Numbered from the stretch's first letter, positions 11,199-22,604 are shown. The stretch is 64,000 nt of DNA from Halocaridina rubra (GCA_037179515.1 JAXCGZ010001926.1:52501-116500), one strand, 5' to 3'. Numbers and translations: made by a program. Notes: generated by a model from the sequence alone, not told the origin.

Positions 11199-12413
11199 TC
11201 ATTCCACCACCATGACTTTATCATTTGGGGGTTTCCTTCCTGATGACTTTCCAAGTACCTCCTCACCAACCCTCAAAATCAACTTACTATCCTCTGTCCA
11301 CCATTCTTGTACATCCTCATGCAACCTTATCGCTTCCAACACTCTTCCCTTAAACATAGCTCTCAGGTCTGCATTTTTCAATCTCCACCACTTTATCTTT
11401 GGGTCCATCCTCGGCTTCTTACTTTTCCTACATTTCCTGAGCCTGCAATCAATTACTACTATCCTATGTTACACTGCTACACTCTCCCCATTTATTACTT
11501 TACAGTTGCTAATCTCCTTCAGATGGTCTCTCCTACACAACAATAAGTCTATCTGGCTCTCCCTCCCACCACTACTGTATGTAATCAATCTGTTTTCCTT
11601 TTTCTCAAAGAATGTGTTGACCAATGCCAGATCCAATGCCATTGCAAAATCAATCACTCTCTCTCCCCCCTCATTTCTCTCACCCACCCCCCAGCCCCCA
11701 TGAACTCTACCTATCCCAGCCCTCCCAATTCCCAAGTGGCCATTTAGATCTCCTCCCAAAATTACCCTCTCCCTTATAGGAATTGTTCTAAGCTTCTGGT
11801 CCATCTCCTCCCAAAATACATCCTTCTCCTCCGCTGTACAACCAATTTGTGGGGCATAGGCACATACCACGTTGACTACTGTTTCTCCCAGTCCCAGCTT
11901 TAAACTCATAATTCTGTCACTCTTTCTATTCATACTAAGTAAGCTTTCCTTCGGGTCTTTGGATAGTATTATTCCTACACCATTCTTCCCTTCCTCATTT
12001 GCTCCACTATAGAACAATTTGCAACCCTCACCCAGTTCCCTCGCCTTATTTCCTTTCCATCTGGTCTCCTGCACACAGAGCACTCCAATTCTCCTCCTCT
12101 CCATCAGGTCCACCAATTCTCGCCCCTTCCCAGTCATCGTCACCACATTAAGAGTGCTCACCCACAGCACCTCATCTGACACTCTCCCTCGAGCTTGCCT
12201 CTTTGGCCCAGCCCGTCCATGACTGGGTAGCCCTTGCTGTCTTTCTGGAGGGGTCAGGCGAAACCCCAATGCGTTGCCTAAGGGGAACGTCCTAGTATGG
12301 TGACTATTCTCGTTATTTGTACTGGTCATACTTTGGTTTTGGCAAAAATTTATGGCCGGATGCCCTTCCTGCCGCCAACCCTCCCCATTTACCCGGGCTT
12401 GGGACCCGCACAA
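11199..12413 (-). pseudogene. RTE ORF2, apurinic/apyrimidinic endonuclease domain
   Basis: Endonuclease motifs in order: LNVVTMTGKGREL, LCVQETRWKG (the catalytic Glu block), VCAYAPQIGCTAEE, LGGDLNGHLG (Asp/Asn block) and SQIDLLLCRR. A TAA at 11469 replaces what should be Gln in the (S/A)VxHR block. The frame then continues to 11199 (WWRLKNADLRAMFKGRV), where a frameshift ends it. About 100 residues of leader precede the domain. Confidence 0.92.
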
Positions 12414-12527
12414 AGTTGAGGCTGGCTTGCCCCCCTCAAGAGGGTAAATTTCATCAATTTCAAAGACAATAGGGCTATCAGAAGAAGTAGATAAAGACAG
12501 CCAGAAACTGTCTTAGAGGCATTAAAT

Positions 12528-13320
12528 TTAACTCAGATACCCTCTGCAAATCGGATTACGAGTAGCAGATGAAGGTTGTGAAGAAAAGAAAGAGGAAAAA
12601 TGAAGGGTAGAATCATCAGCAAAGGCATGAAGAAGAGAGGAAGATGGGGACTGAAGAAGATCATTGATGAAGACAAGGAACAGTAGGTGTAAGAACAGAG
12701 CCCTGTGGAACACCACTGGTATCAGAGAATGGGCTAGATGTTGCACTAACAACACACACAGATATAAAACGGTCAGAAAGAAAACTGGAAATCAGGGAAC
12801 AGAGAGAATGGGTAAAGCCATAGGCAGGGAGTTTGGTCAACATACCCTTGTGCCAGACTCTGTCAAAAGCCTTGGAGATATCAAGGGGGACAACAAAGGA
12901 TTCCCCATAGTTCCTCAGAGAAGATGACCATACATGAGTAAGATATGACAAGAGGTCACCAGCGGATCTTGCCTTGCGGAAGCCGTACTGGTGATCAGAG
13001 ATAAGTGAGTTAGATTCAAGACGTTTCAAAAAGTAAGCATTAAGCAAAGTTTTGAAAACTTTAGCGATAGAAGAGGTTAGGGCAATAGGTTGGTAGTTGG
13101 AAGAAACAGAGTGGTCACTCTTCTTAGGAACAGATTGCACTAGAGCATGCTTCCAAGATGAAGGATAGATACTGGTTAAGAGAATGAGGTGAAAAAGACG
13201 GCAAACCACAGGAATCAGTTCATCTGCAAACTGCTTAAGGAACTTTGCTGGGATACCATTGGGACCAGATGCCTTGTTTGTCTTTAGTGAGTGAAGAACC
13301 TTATGAACTTAGCATGAAAA
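12528..13320 (-). pseudogene. LINE-F ORF2, reverse transcriptase
   Basis: RT blocks: VPKKSDHSVSSNYQPIALTS, ISDHQYGFRKARSAGDLL, VPLDISKAFDRVWHKGML and SGVPQGSVL. After a frameshift near 12680, VFINDLLQSPSSSLLHAFADD gives the FADD catalytic pair. Motif wording (SISKAFDRVWH, [20 protein letters not shown]) fits Jockey/CR1-group LINEs. Upstream, about 13320-13820 continues in broken frames. Confidence 0.88.
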
Positions 13321-13823
13321 AAGGATAAGGGGTTAGTGAGGGGTAAAGACTGGGGGATAAGTGCACTGGAATCGTTTACAGAGGAATTGGCAGAAAAATG
13401 AGAGCCAAAGAGAGTGCCTTTGTCAGTTGAAGAGAACTATAGAACCATCAGAACGAATGAGAGGGGGAAAGCTTGAGTTACAAAAGTTTTTGGCTAAGGA
13501 CCAAAAATATTTGTCAGTGGGAGAGGAGTAAAGGTCATCAACTTTCCTTCTTATAAAAGAAGCCTTAGACCTTTGAATCTGAGCAGTACAGCAAGTCCTA
13601 GCAACAATAAAAGCAGAGCAAGTGAAATCAGGAGAGGCTTGGTACAACCGGTGTGCCCAATCCCTGGTATGAATAGCCATGGAGCAGGTACAGTCAAACC
13701 AAGGATTTTGGGGGGAGAAAAAGTTTTCGTAGAGGAGATGTACACCTCCATTCTTGGGATTAAGTTCTCGGCAACTTTTAAGGCTACCTGATTAGGGTTG
13801 CTGGACCAAAAGCAGTAGTCATC

Positions 13824-14593
13824 TCATGGGAAGTCAAAGAGGAAGTTACGCAAATCTATATGTTTGGTACGCTCAAAGTGCCAAAGTCGGTGCTGAGTAG
13901 AAGGGATTGAAGGAGGGGGAACGAAAATGGAAGAGATTGAGATCACAGAGTGGTCAGATTTACCAAGAGGGGAAAGCACAGAATAAGAGTACTTTGAAGG
14001 GTTAGAAGTAAGAAATAGGTCAAGTGTGTTGGCTGCTTGTTTGTGTCGATCAGGAATACGAGTAGGATGTTTGATAATTTGCTCTAGATCGTGAGTAATA
14101 GAGAAAACAAGATCTTCACTTAATCCCACATCACTGTGAGAAGACTCAAGCCACTCACTGTGGTGTACATTGAAGTCTCCAATATAGAGAACTTCGGCAT
14201 GTTGGTGAGAAGATAGGAAGGACTCATGGCAAGAGGTCAGATATTTAAAGAATGACACAAAGTCAGTGGTGTTTGGAGAACAGTAGCAGAAGCAAAAGAA
14301 TATAGTGGTAGTGGCGAGATATATTTTCAGACAGAGAACATCAAAGTCAGGAGATTGAAGGTCCATAAGCCTTGCACACTAGGAGTGTTAGTATTGCAGT
14401 AGGCACAGACCTCACCTTTGGAACGAAAGTGAGAGATTTGATATGGGTCATTGGAAGCATGGCTAGAAAGCTGGGTTTCAGAGAAGAGGATAAGGAGGAG
14501 GTTAAGGAGGGAAGTATCCAAGTGCTATTCTACAGATGAAAGATTAGAGTTCAGGCCACGAATATTAAAAAAGTGAAGAGTGATAGAAGCAGA
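13824..14593 (-). pseudogene. LINE-F ORF2, endonuclease domain
   Basis: A first fragment reads FNIRGLNSNLSSVE, stop, then LLLILFSETQLSSHASNDPY (Asn and Glu motifs of AP-endonuclease-type domains). A shifted second fragment has CYCSPNTTDF, YIGDFNVHHSEWL, NTLDLFLTSNPSKY and KSDHSVISIS, the GDFN, LDL and SDH blocks. All core blocks are recognisable, but the frame is broken near 14350 and by a stop at about 14525. Confidence 0.87.
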
Positions 14594-14797
14594 TCTATCA
14601 GGAGGTGCAAGGTTAAAGGCAGAACCATTACTACCCTCAAGCCTGTAGTGGAGTCAACAAGATCCCTGGAGAGTCTTAGCACCCCTCTATGCCAGGTACT
14701 GGGGGCCATAAGCTGTGACCTTCCATAAATACAGCAAATATGAGGAAACAGAGGACAAAAAGAAGCAGATATGGGGAGTTGTGTGACTTGTGGTACA

Positions 14798-14931
14798 TTA
14801 CATTAACAGAATGAGGATCAAAGATGTCGTTCAGTGACAATGGTAAGGAGCTATGCACTAAAGGGAATGATTGGGACTAAGGAAGATGCAAGGAAACCAA
14901 AACTTTGAAATTAGTGAACAAACATCAATAC
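14798..14931. repeat. direct repeat, copy 1
   Basis: About 134 bp sharing gacagaatgaggatcaaaga-like sequence, agctatgcacta, and gggactaggga-type blocks with 15181-15313. By eye about nine bases in ten agree. It lies at or just beyond the 5' end of LINE-F. Confidence 0.85.
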
Positions 14932-15180
14932 TTGACGAGAGAGGCCTTTGATGGACTGATTGGGACATTTTTCCTTCTTCAATGCGCTCTTTTTCTGTCT
15001 GTATGTATGCAGCAAACTAAGAATTCTTCCAACATGGGAATATTTATGCAAGATTGATGAGAACCATACTATATATCAGTCCACAATGACAGTATGTCTA
15101 AAAATATTCTTTCAGGAAATGATAAACAAGAAATGAAGATGATTAATCTTGCGCAAAGCTCTCATTTCCACTGTCCTAAA

Positions 15181-15313
15181 TTACACTGACAGAATGAGGA
15201 TCAAAGACGTCGTTCAGTGACAGTGGTGAGTAGCTATGCACTATAGGGAATAATTGGGACTAGGGAAGATGCAAGGAGACCAAAACTTTGGAAGTAGTAA
15301 AAAAACATCAATA
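15181..15313. repeat. direct repeat, copy 2
   Basis: Second copy of the 14798-14931 repeat, about 250 bp downstream in the same orientation. It may be duplicated LINE 5' sequence or a separate small repeat. Confidence 0.85.
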
Positions 15314-17790
15314 CCTATTTACAAACTAGCTTGTAGTGATGGTACAGATGGGAAGTGTCAAGAATATCAAACTTATGAAAAGATCTCCAACATCATCTAT
15401 GGACAAAATAGATGTTGTTACTTAGTCCTTTTACGTACTTGTTGAACTCTTTGACAGAATTAGAAGTATGAATCATTACCTAAATAAATGTTCACAAAAT
15501 TAACAAATTTATACACCTTTATCACTTCTGACAATAGAGGTCATGCAGAAAATTCAAAAAGGATTAGCCTCATTTTCTGTCTCATCCTCATGGTCCATAT
15601 TTTTTTAGTTATTTAACCCTCATTCATCAAAATGTTTGCTGGTAACAAATTAGAGCTAAGGGTCTCTATGTCATGAGACAATTTATTTACAGAATGGAAA
15701 CTAGCAAGCGTCCATAACAATGTTAACATGATCCAACCTAAGTTGTCCGCTGGATGCTTTTAGTAATAAACTATTTCAGTGATTTATATCTTGTGTTTCA
15801 CTGAAGGCTGTTTACCTCATTTACTGGTTTATCATTAAGAAGGAGGTGCTCCTGAATAACTTACAATAAAATTTACACTGACAGAGCATGACTGTCCTCA
15901 CATTATTAAAGAATTTTCTGTTATGCAATGCTCATCATGTACAAATTAAAACTATAATACAGTATACTTCTGGTAAAACAAATGAAACTACTTAATTTAT
16001 AGTATAATTTTTTTAAATAATTATATATATGCCTCATATGATGAAGGGATGATGTTTAAAAGCAGCAGCGTTATATTAACCACAAAGTATCCACTATGAG
16101 GTGTGTAGGGGTGAAGTTAATGATATACATTGTTTTTTGCTTTATCACGACATCAATTTTTAAATTTTCAAACAAAATTGGACATTTCCCTTGCATAAGT
16201 TAATGGTCAGTAAAATAATATATTTATTCATAATTGCTGTGTAATTGCTGATAATGTATGTACATCAGATTGTGTAAAACTGGAATGGAGTAAAGGCACA
16301 TTTGTCTGGCTTTAACTGTAATCAAACCCTTATTTATTCTGCTTCAAGATATTATTATCCTTGAGATATATTTCACACCAACTGTTGAACTTATGAACAT
16401 GTCATCGCTGTAGTGACTGGTAATACAGCTTAAGCTTAATACCTTTATGTTTCTTTCAGAAACAATCTTGCACATGATGATGGCTTTAAGCCTAGAGTAG
16501 ATAAACTCGGTCTCAACAAGTAATTGCCTTGCAGTCTAGAATGGCATTTAACACTAAGCACCACAGAGCATGGCTGGACTAAGTGTTTGTGTAATATTCC
16601 CTTTGAAATTGCTGGCTCTCTTACAAGTTTCACTTGTACTTGACAAACTTTTAAATATGCAGCTGATGTGTGCCAAGATTCTATATACCATACGATGACA
16701 GGTTGCTGGGATGATGAACAACCGGGTGGCTAACATAGAAAACACTATCAAATATATATCAACAAAGATCACCTTGAGAGGATAAAAAAAAAGAGAAGAA
16801 TAGATGACCTAGATCCCAAGCCTGGACCATCAATCGATAGTCAGTGCTTTGGCCATTCCCAGCCAAAAAACAAATCATATGCTCAGTTACTTTCAGGTCA
16901 CACTGAAAAAGCATTTTCTGCTAGAAAGAATATAGTTTAAATCAATCAAAGGTGTAAGGATAAAGGAATCAATTAATCAATGTTACTGTAAGCTAGCTGT
17001 ATCATATTTTGAGTTGCAGATATAAGGAAAGATCACAAATTATAGGTAAATATAAAATATCAAAAACTCATTACAAAAGTGATACATAATTGATCTTATT
17101 ATAGAGACTACACTCCCAAAGACTAGCTATGTAGGGTTAATCTGGAAGAACACATTGAATAAAAAACTGAGAAATCAGGATATGACAAGACATTTCAAGT
17201 TCTAGCCAAGGAAGTTCGAGAATATGTCATTACCAAAATAAGGTACTGCAATCAGCATGGCACGTAGACCTCCGTTCATGCTAAATTGTACTTTACTTGC
17301 AAGACAAAATCACTTACACTTCCTATACGTCACAGACATAAAAAATAAAATAGTACGATCAAAGACTTTGGTGAACAATCAAAATTTTAACACTCATAGA
17401 CCAGGTCTCAGGCTGAGATTGTTTTTCAACATCACTATTCCAAAGGTCCTTATTGTATAACAGGGATATTAATTTGCAACTGAAAGCATAAGCGAGAACA
17501 CATAAGGTATGTTGAATAAAAAGAGCACCAGATAAGAACACCAAAGCTAAAATTTTTCACAACAAAACTTATCTGACAGGCAATTTTAAAAGTAGACTCT
17601 AGAACTGAGTGGCTACAGTCAGTATGCAAAATAAAATGTCATACAGACTTGCCTTACAGTCTCTTTAATATGTTGGTTCAGACTCTATGCCCTGACAAAG
17701 AGTACCACCTTGAAGGGAAGGTATAAATAAAAGACAAGGTCCAGCGGGAGTTAAGCAACTGGTCAGGAATTAATTTACTGTGCAGCACAC
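15314..17790. other. intronic sequence without recognisable genes
   Basis: AT-rich sequence inside intron 3 of the cysteine-rich gene. Apart from a tRNA-like relic at 16802-16864, I see no structure and no convincing coding frame on either strand. Confidence 0.5.
16802..16864 (-). repeat. degenerate tRNA-like (SINE) relic
   Basis: On the minus strand, AATGGCCAAAGCACTGACTA resembles a tRNA A-box and D-arm and AGGCTTGGGATCTAGG resembles a weakened B-box and T-arm (GGTTCGAATCCCGG type), followed soon by a run of T. It is too decayed to be a working tRNA gene. Confidence 0.35.
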
Positions 17791-17796
17791 AGTCAG

Positions 17797-20624
17797 CAAA
17801 ATTGCCCTAATACCTTGCCTTACTGTGAAAAGTTGATTCAGGTTGCACTGAAAAAGTTACAGTCACAAAGAACAGCTGTTATAGACTACTATCATACCAC
17901 TGATACAAGCCAAACAGAGCCGTCTACTGTTTATGATGTTCTGTTGCACAGTGCAGCCATAGCAGACCAGCTAAATCATAATTACAGAGTTATGATTTTT
18001 TTATCAGCTAATATGGCAAGGCACTGGATATGATGTGGCAAAGACAACAACAGCTTCAGCGCATGCATTACGTCTTGAAGCATTTTGCACCACCTGCGAG
18101 TTCCTAGCCATCGTTCCAAAACAAAGTGATACACGCTGGGAATGCAGACATTCTGATTGCAAGTGCAGTTATTGGCTCAGGCTCAGTAACTGGAACCCTG
18201 GAAGGAAGGCAGAATAAGAGAGCTGTGCACATGCACAAGGTAAGTTATACTGCGACCTTAAAATATATGTATATACAATACATATACAAAATAACTTATT
18301 TAACTCTAAAATGCACTGATTAGAAAAACCAAGACTGGATAAGTATAAAGTTCACTGACAGCTGCAAAGGTAGGGAAAGAAGTCTAAGATAAGTATGTAA
18401 CGACACATAATATGGAAGGTAGACAATAAGTGCTACATGTATAAATAATTCCAGATTGTTCTTGAGGCCCGGTTACATTTGAGATGGGAGGCATATGGAA
18501 GGTGGATAGAGGATCACTCTTGTGTTTGAATTGACGATTCCAAATCTGCTGAAACAGACATGAAAGTGAGAATGATCTATACACGAGAAGTCTTTCAAGA
18601 CTTCCTTGGCTTGACTGAATTTAAAATCCTCCTTCAATAATACCAGCAATTCTGCAAAGCATTTTGTAGGACCGATGAAATAATCTGGAACAGCTACATT
18701 TGTATGGCATTGTTGTTAATTATGCATCAAGGGAAGGGTATTGGAGTCTCCATGTCCCATGCATCAGGAATATAATGCCACAAGAATATTAAACAAAAAC
18801 ACCAAGACAAAATACTGAATCATAATAATCAGTTAAGATTATGGAACAATCCATGATGGCTGATGACAGCTCATAAACATGCACTGTTGTTGACAGCTGT
18901 AGCACTATGGCTGGTACTACTGATACAACAAGTGAAAATAAAAAGGAGTCAAACCAGTCCACGAATGGTAAGAGATGAAAGTGATATACTTGCGATGAAG
19001 GTTATCTTCATATACCTTGGTTGCCAAGTGTTCTACAGTTATTGCAACTTTCAAACTCAAGAATGACTTGCTGAGAGCAAAAAAATGTAGAAACATCTCT
19101 GTGGATATCTGTGCAGGAGAGGATAGTTAATGACGAGAAAGACTCTTCAGCAACTCTACCCAAACAAAATCTAAATAGTTTGACAATACCATCAAGAAAA
19201 TCCCAGTTAAAGTCTGTGAGATATCACTCTCAAGGCTGACCAATACAGGTTTGCTTGTAGATGCAGTCCTAGTAAATGGACAAAAAAACGGTTCCTAGCA
19301 AGAACTGGGTTCAAAACAGGGGTACTGACATCAGTTGATAGCTAAATAAGCAAAACAACAAAATCCTCCAAACATGATCTCCGAGCAATTTGAACACAGA
19401 CCCTCCATTTGCTACAACTTGCATTATAAATACAATGACCTTTCTCCAGTCAATCACCAGTGTGTCTTGTCACGTTTGGACAATTAGCAGCATTGCAATA
19501 TGCAGGTAATGATGCCTATTCTGAGATTGTAGGAGACCAGTACTCAAGAGATATCCATCAGTAACACCGAACATGAACTCAGGCAAACTCTTTGTCAAAA
19601 TATGTGGTCCAACACAACCATATCCAAGAGAATGAATGAAATTTCTTTCTCATGACCCCAACATGTCTACTTTGCCGCATTTTTTTTCAACCTGAGAGGG
19701 CATTGGCATATTAATCCTTTCCATACATATGTTGAACAGTGCACTGAACTTTCACTTTAAGGTGACACTGTGGAAAGCAGTGATGTCTCAGACCTGCATT
19801 GCTCTCGTGAAGAAGCAAACAGCAGAATTTTATTCATGCTTCCCAAACTGACCATGATACAATCCTCGTAAGGTCCCCAGACGTGGATGATATGGAACTT
19901 TTCTGCAACTTGCATGCTTATATCCCAGCAAAGATGCTCCTTCATGCTGGGACCCATGCCAACATACACTATGTGTCAGCATTACTGATGTTGAAGGTAT
20001 TGATTAGCAAGTGTGTCAAACCCGTCCTGGACTGCATGTTCTGTGGCTGTGACTCTGTAAGTGCTACTGCAAAAAGAGGAAAGAAATAAGCAAATAATCT
20101 GTCGAGAGCCAACAATGCAGAATTTCTCTGTGTGCACTTAAAGACCTAGGCTCCAGCATACCTCCATAAGAATATTTGTGTACAGATACTGAAGCTTTTA
20201 ATACTACTTGTTTGAAAAGCCAGGGACTTGTGTTTATGACTTACGACACACTATTTTGTATGGTTTATAGCATACAGTCGCACTATCTACTGCCAACAAA
20301 AAGTGATCTGAACCCACATATCTTAAATGCTAATTATCAGGCTGCATTGAGGAAAAGATCTCTCATAGCTAAGCATCATCTTCTAAGTCCTGGTGGCCAA
20401 GAATGGTCTCAAAAAGAGGGAAAATAAATGGTACACTGAACTACTTGTAACTAGCACCTGACGTCATCCTAAAACTAGTGTCCATTGGTTGCACCGGAAA
20501 TTGTTGGACCAGGAAATGTGGTTGTAGTGCTGCTGGTTTTTCATACAGTGATGCCAGCAGTGGTGAACAATGTGAGAACAGTTCACATGAAGTGATGAGT
20601 GATAGCAATGACTAAGAACATAAA
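17797..20624 (+). pseudogene. relic of an uncharacterised CXC-tailed protein family, with one intron
   Basis: Blocks in order on the plus strand, across several frames: LQSQRTAVIDYYHTTDTSQT (about 17860), LEAFCTTCEFLAIV, NADILIASAVIGSGSVTGTL with EGRQNKRAVHMHK, then a GT-AG intron (18240-18454). After it come LEARLHLRWEAYGRWIEDH, LMTAHKHA, MVRDESDILAMKVI, KKIPVKVCEISL, GKLFVKICGPTQPYP, TVESSDVSDLHCSREEANSR, HDTILVRSPDVDDMELFCN, LHAGTHANIHYVS, CGCDSVSATAKRGKK and ILNANYQAALRKRSLIAKHH. A cysteine tail, GCTGNCWTRKCGCSAAG, comes last. I recognise this block order from uncharacterised proteins repeated in arthropod and mollusc predicted proteomes. Their function is unknown to me. At least eight shifts or stops make it dead. 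Confidence 0.75.
18240..18454 (+). other. intron retained in the CXC-tailed family relic
   Basis: The donor AAG|gtaagt after VHMHK and the acceptor aataattccag before IVLEARLHLRWEAY restore the family's usual continuity across the gap. A retained intron argues that the copy arose by DNA duplication rather than by retroposition. Confidence 0.65.
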
Positions 20625-21867
20625 ACACAAATTGTACATTTAACCATCAATGTTAATTAATGAGATTGGTTGATTAGAATATCAATATTCTTTATGCCTG
20701 TCACACTTAAATGTGATAAAATGCTAATCAAATGATTCTGGGCTACTGTTTGCTTCATAAGTGATATTCAAGAATTATTTTCTGAAAATGCTTGTCTAAA
20801 AAGACTTTTGTTGGATTTTAGATTCCACTTTCACGTGCAAGTTTGTAGGCTGTAAACAAGTTGATTCACAATATAGACAATCTAAGCTTTAATTTGGATC
20901 TACAAACCTTTCTACAGAGGGGTGGGTCATCGAAATGAATCTTTGAAAGATTCAGCTCATGGACTGTCATAAGAATAAAAAGTATATGAAGTAGTAAACT
21001 CATCATCAGTCAAAGTCTGATAAGCAGGATCATGATCCACCATTTTTCTTGAACCTATTTCACAAGATATTCACTCTTCACCCTTCAATAATGTACGATT
21101 AAACTCCCCTTTCATCATTTTCCTCCAGCCATACTCTAAATTAGACCTTTCAAAGATGTTCCATAGTGATTACCTAATTGTGTTTACGGGAAAGAGCCCA
21201 AAGCTGCCCTTGATGTTCTTCCCTTTCCCAAGAGAATCTCCAAAACTGGTCATTGACCAAAAACTCTTCAAAGAACATTTTACTGTATAGTACAGAATAG
21301 CCTCTTGGCCTTTCAGGCTAAATTCGATAACATGCAATGGGAATTATTTTTGAAAGGTGAAAATCTGTTACAGATTACTGAAAGGAATTATTGTGGTTGT
21401 CTTTTTCTTTTGAAATAAAGTAAATTTTTATAAGACAGTTTACAGAAAATGGAGTGAGTGCATACTATATTACACAGTTCCAATATGATATTCTTTTCAT
21501 CAAGAGGTTATTATATAGAATCCTGAAAAAAAAAATAATGAACTGTAATATATACATATTATGAACAGCACCTGCATTATTTAAATATCATGAGCGAGTG
21601 CAAACCTTCATCTAGTAAAAAATAATGTCTAGACTGTCATTACATTCATTATTATAATTAAAAAAACTCTATTCCAAAACAAAGAGAGAGAAAATAATTA
21701 AAGTAATCCTTAAGCTAAGAATTACATATACAGTATACCATTCTTTATGTAAATTTGACATTTGTTAAATACTCATTTGAATTTAAAAATATTCTTTTAA
21801 TATCTTTATCTAATTCCTTTAAAGAAAACATAATTCAACCTTTACATCTTGAATCACCAACTCTTAC
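20625..21867. other. intronic sequence with one LINE tail
   Basis: AT-rich sequence with no coding signal. The only recognised element is the short LINE 3' tail at 21168-21212. Confidence 0.5.
21168..21212 (-). mobile_element. LINE 3'-tail fragment only
   Basis: The minus strand matches the last 45 or so bases of LINE-C/D (gggctctttcccgtaaacac followed by aattaggtaatcac). It is an extremely 5'-truncated insertion of the same family. Confidence 0.8.
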
Positions 21868-22033
21868 TTTATAGTTATACAACTTCTGCATTAGGCAATC
21901 ATCCACTCGAGCAATGTGAAAATTCAGCTTAAATTCTCGTAAAATGTTCATTGGATTATCACAATTTATGCACAAGCACTGAAATCCAGTTCGACACATC
22001 ACTCCTCCATGAGCACATGGGCACTCCATATTT
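21868..22033 (-). CDS. cysteine-rich gene, exon 3 (CXC-like cluster)
   Basis: A 166-nt exon with acceptor ...tttatactttttgtag and donor AAA|gtaaga. It starts by completing an Arg codon from exon 2 (phase 2) and ends in phase 0. The first half continues the cysteine cluster of exon 2 with MECPCAHGGVMCRTGFQCLC and INCDNP. The spacing CxC...GxxC...CxCxxC followed by NP resembles CXC/tesmin-type zinc modules. The second half (LREFKLNFHIARVDDCLMQK) is mixed helical sequence. If the donor is not used, the frame ends at a TGA near 21836, so exon 3 would then be terminal. I prefer splicing to exon 4, because the donor is good and the phase fits. Confidence 0.78.
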
Positions 22034-22221
22034 CTACAAAAAGTATAAATAAATACATTAAGGAGACATTTCCAATCAACGATTAAAAGTAAAATTATGC
22101 AATATATCCTTCATACATAAAAAGAAACTTGCTGAGTGTATGCACAGTCATATACTCATCCGTATCAAAAACTTATGGTAAATGCACAAAGGTTTTTCTT
22201 TACTTAACAAAGAACACTCAC

Positions 22222-22286
22222 CGACAGCTCCCACTACAGCTACAGCCCTTCTCTAAGTATATGGATAATGGACACAGCGCAGTATC
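22222..22286 (-). CDS. cysteine-rich gene, exon 2
   Basis: A 65-nt exon with acceptor ...ggccatttcag and donor TCG|gtgagt. It encodes DTALCPLSIYLEKGCSCSGS and two nucleotides of the next codon. KGCxCxxxC starts the CXC-like cluster that continues in exon 3, so the domain is split by a phase-2 intron of 188 bp. The short length and the domain split across exons both favour a genuine host gene. Confidence 0.77.
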
Positions 22287-22443
22287 CTGAAATGGCCATC
22301 AATGACTTGTTACAAGGCAATAGAGAACAATAAATCAATTGAAATAGTAAACGTCTAGCCATAAAAGTGTTCATATCTTGCATAAATGAATCTTAGACTG
22401 GCTGTCTTAAAACAGATACTGTATTTAATAATTAAATACAAAC

Positions 22444-22604
22444 CTGGCCCTGTAATGATTTGGGGCTGGAGTTGCAATATGAGGAGGAAGCATTGTTATC
22501 ACTGCATGCAGTATCATCCTTTATAGTCTTATAGTTTTGGTTATCAGAATCTGGAGGGGCTCCTTCCCAATGTTCCAACAGAGCTTGGTCTTCATCAAGC
22601 ATTA
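22444..22604 (-). CDS. cysteine-rich gene, exon 1 of those found
   Basis: A 161-nt exon with a strong acceptor (...ctctcttttctccctttag) and a donor CAG|gtttgt. After two bases that complete a codon from an unseen upstream exon, it encodes MLDEDQALLEHWEGAPPDSD and a Ser/Asn-rich stretch (NNASSSYCNSSPKSLQGQ). That is an acidic, then low-complexity linker ahead of the cysteine cluster. The phase-0 junction to exon 2 keeps the frame open. Upstream exons must lie beyond LINE-E, and I could not place them. Confidence 0.74.

Larger units (their letters stand above)
9328..12447 (-). mobile_element. RTE-clade LINE nested in LINE-F
   Basis: A nearly full-length minus-strand RTE retrotransposon of about 3.1 kb. 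The 5' end contains the conserved RTE leader (CGSQARVNGEGWRQEGHPA in one frame). The 3' end is a GAA-rich tail (gaagaagaagaattc), typical of RTE. The order is apurinic endonuclease, a linker, then RT. The single ORF is broken by a stop, frameshifts and a small deletion. It lies inside LINE-F, so it is younger than that copy. No clear target duplication was found. Confidence 0.93.
8565..14880 (-). mobile_element. LINE-F: Jockey/CR1-group LINE, split by an RTE insertion
   Basis: This minus-strand non-LTR element lies in two parts, 12448-about 14880 (5' part) and 8565-9327 (3' part), separated by an RTE element. The 3' end is a poly(A) run, with an AATAAA merging into it, at 8565-8580. The 5' part encodes endonuclease and RT, and the 3' part the region after the RT palm (PCLKYCSHIWGA). 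Several frameshifts and stops make it inactive. Reading across the RTE joins the post-RT region again (FEIDEIYPL on one side and NSINILRIHIASNLSW on the other). The 5' limit near 14880 is approximate. Confidence 0.85.

Noticed and set aside
12019..12222. Plus-strand open frames across 9300-12400
   Set aside because: They are antisense shadows of the RTE element, whose minus-strand frames carry all the endonuclease and RT motifs.
21836..21867. In-frame end of exon 3 (VRVGDSRCKG and TGA) as the true C-terminus of the cysteine-rich protein
   Set aside because: A good donor AAA|gtaaga lies just before it, and the next exon at 8137 is in phase. I keep it as the alternative only.
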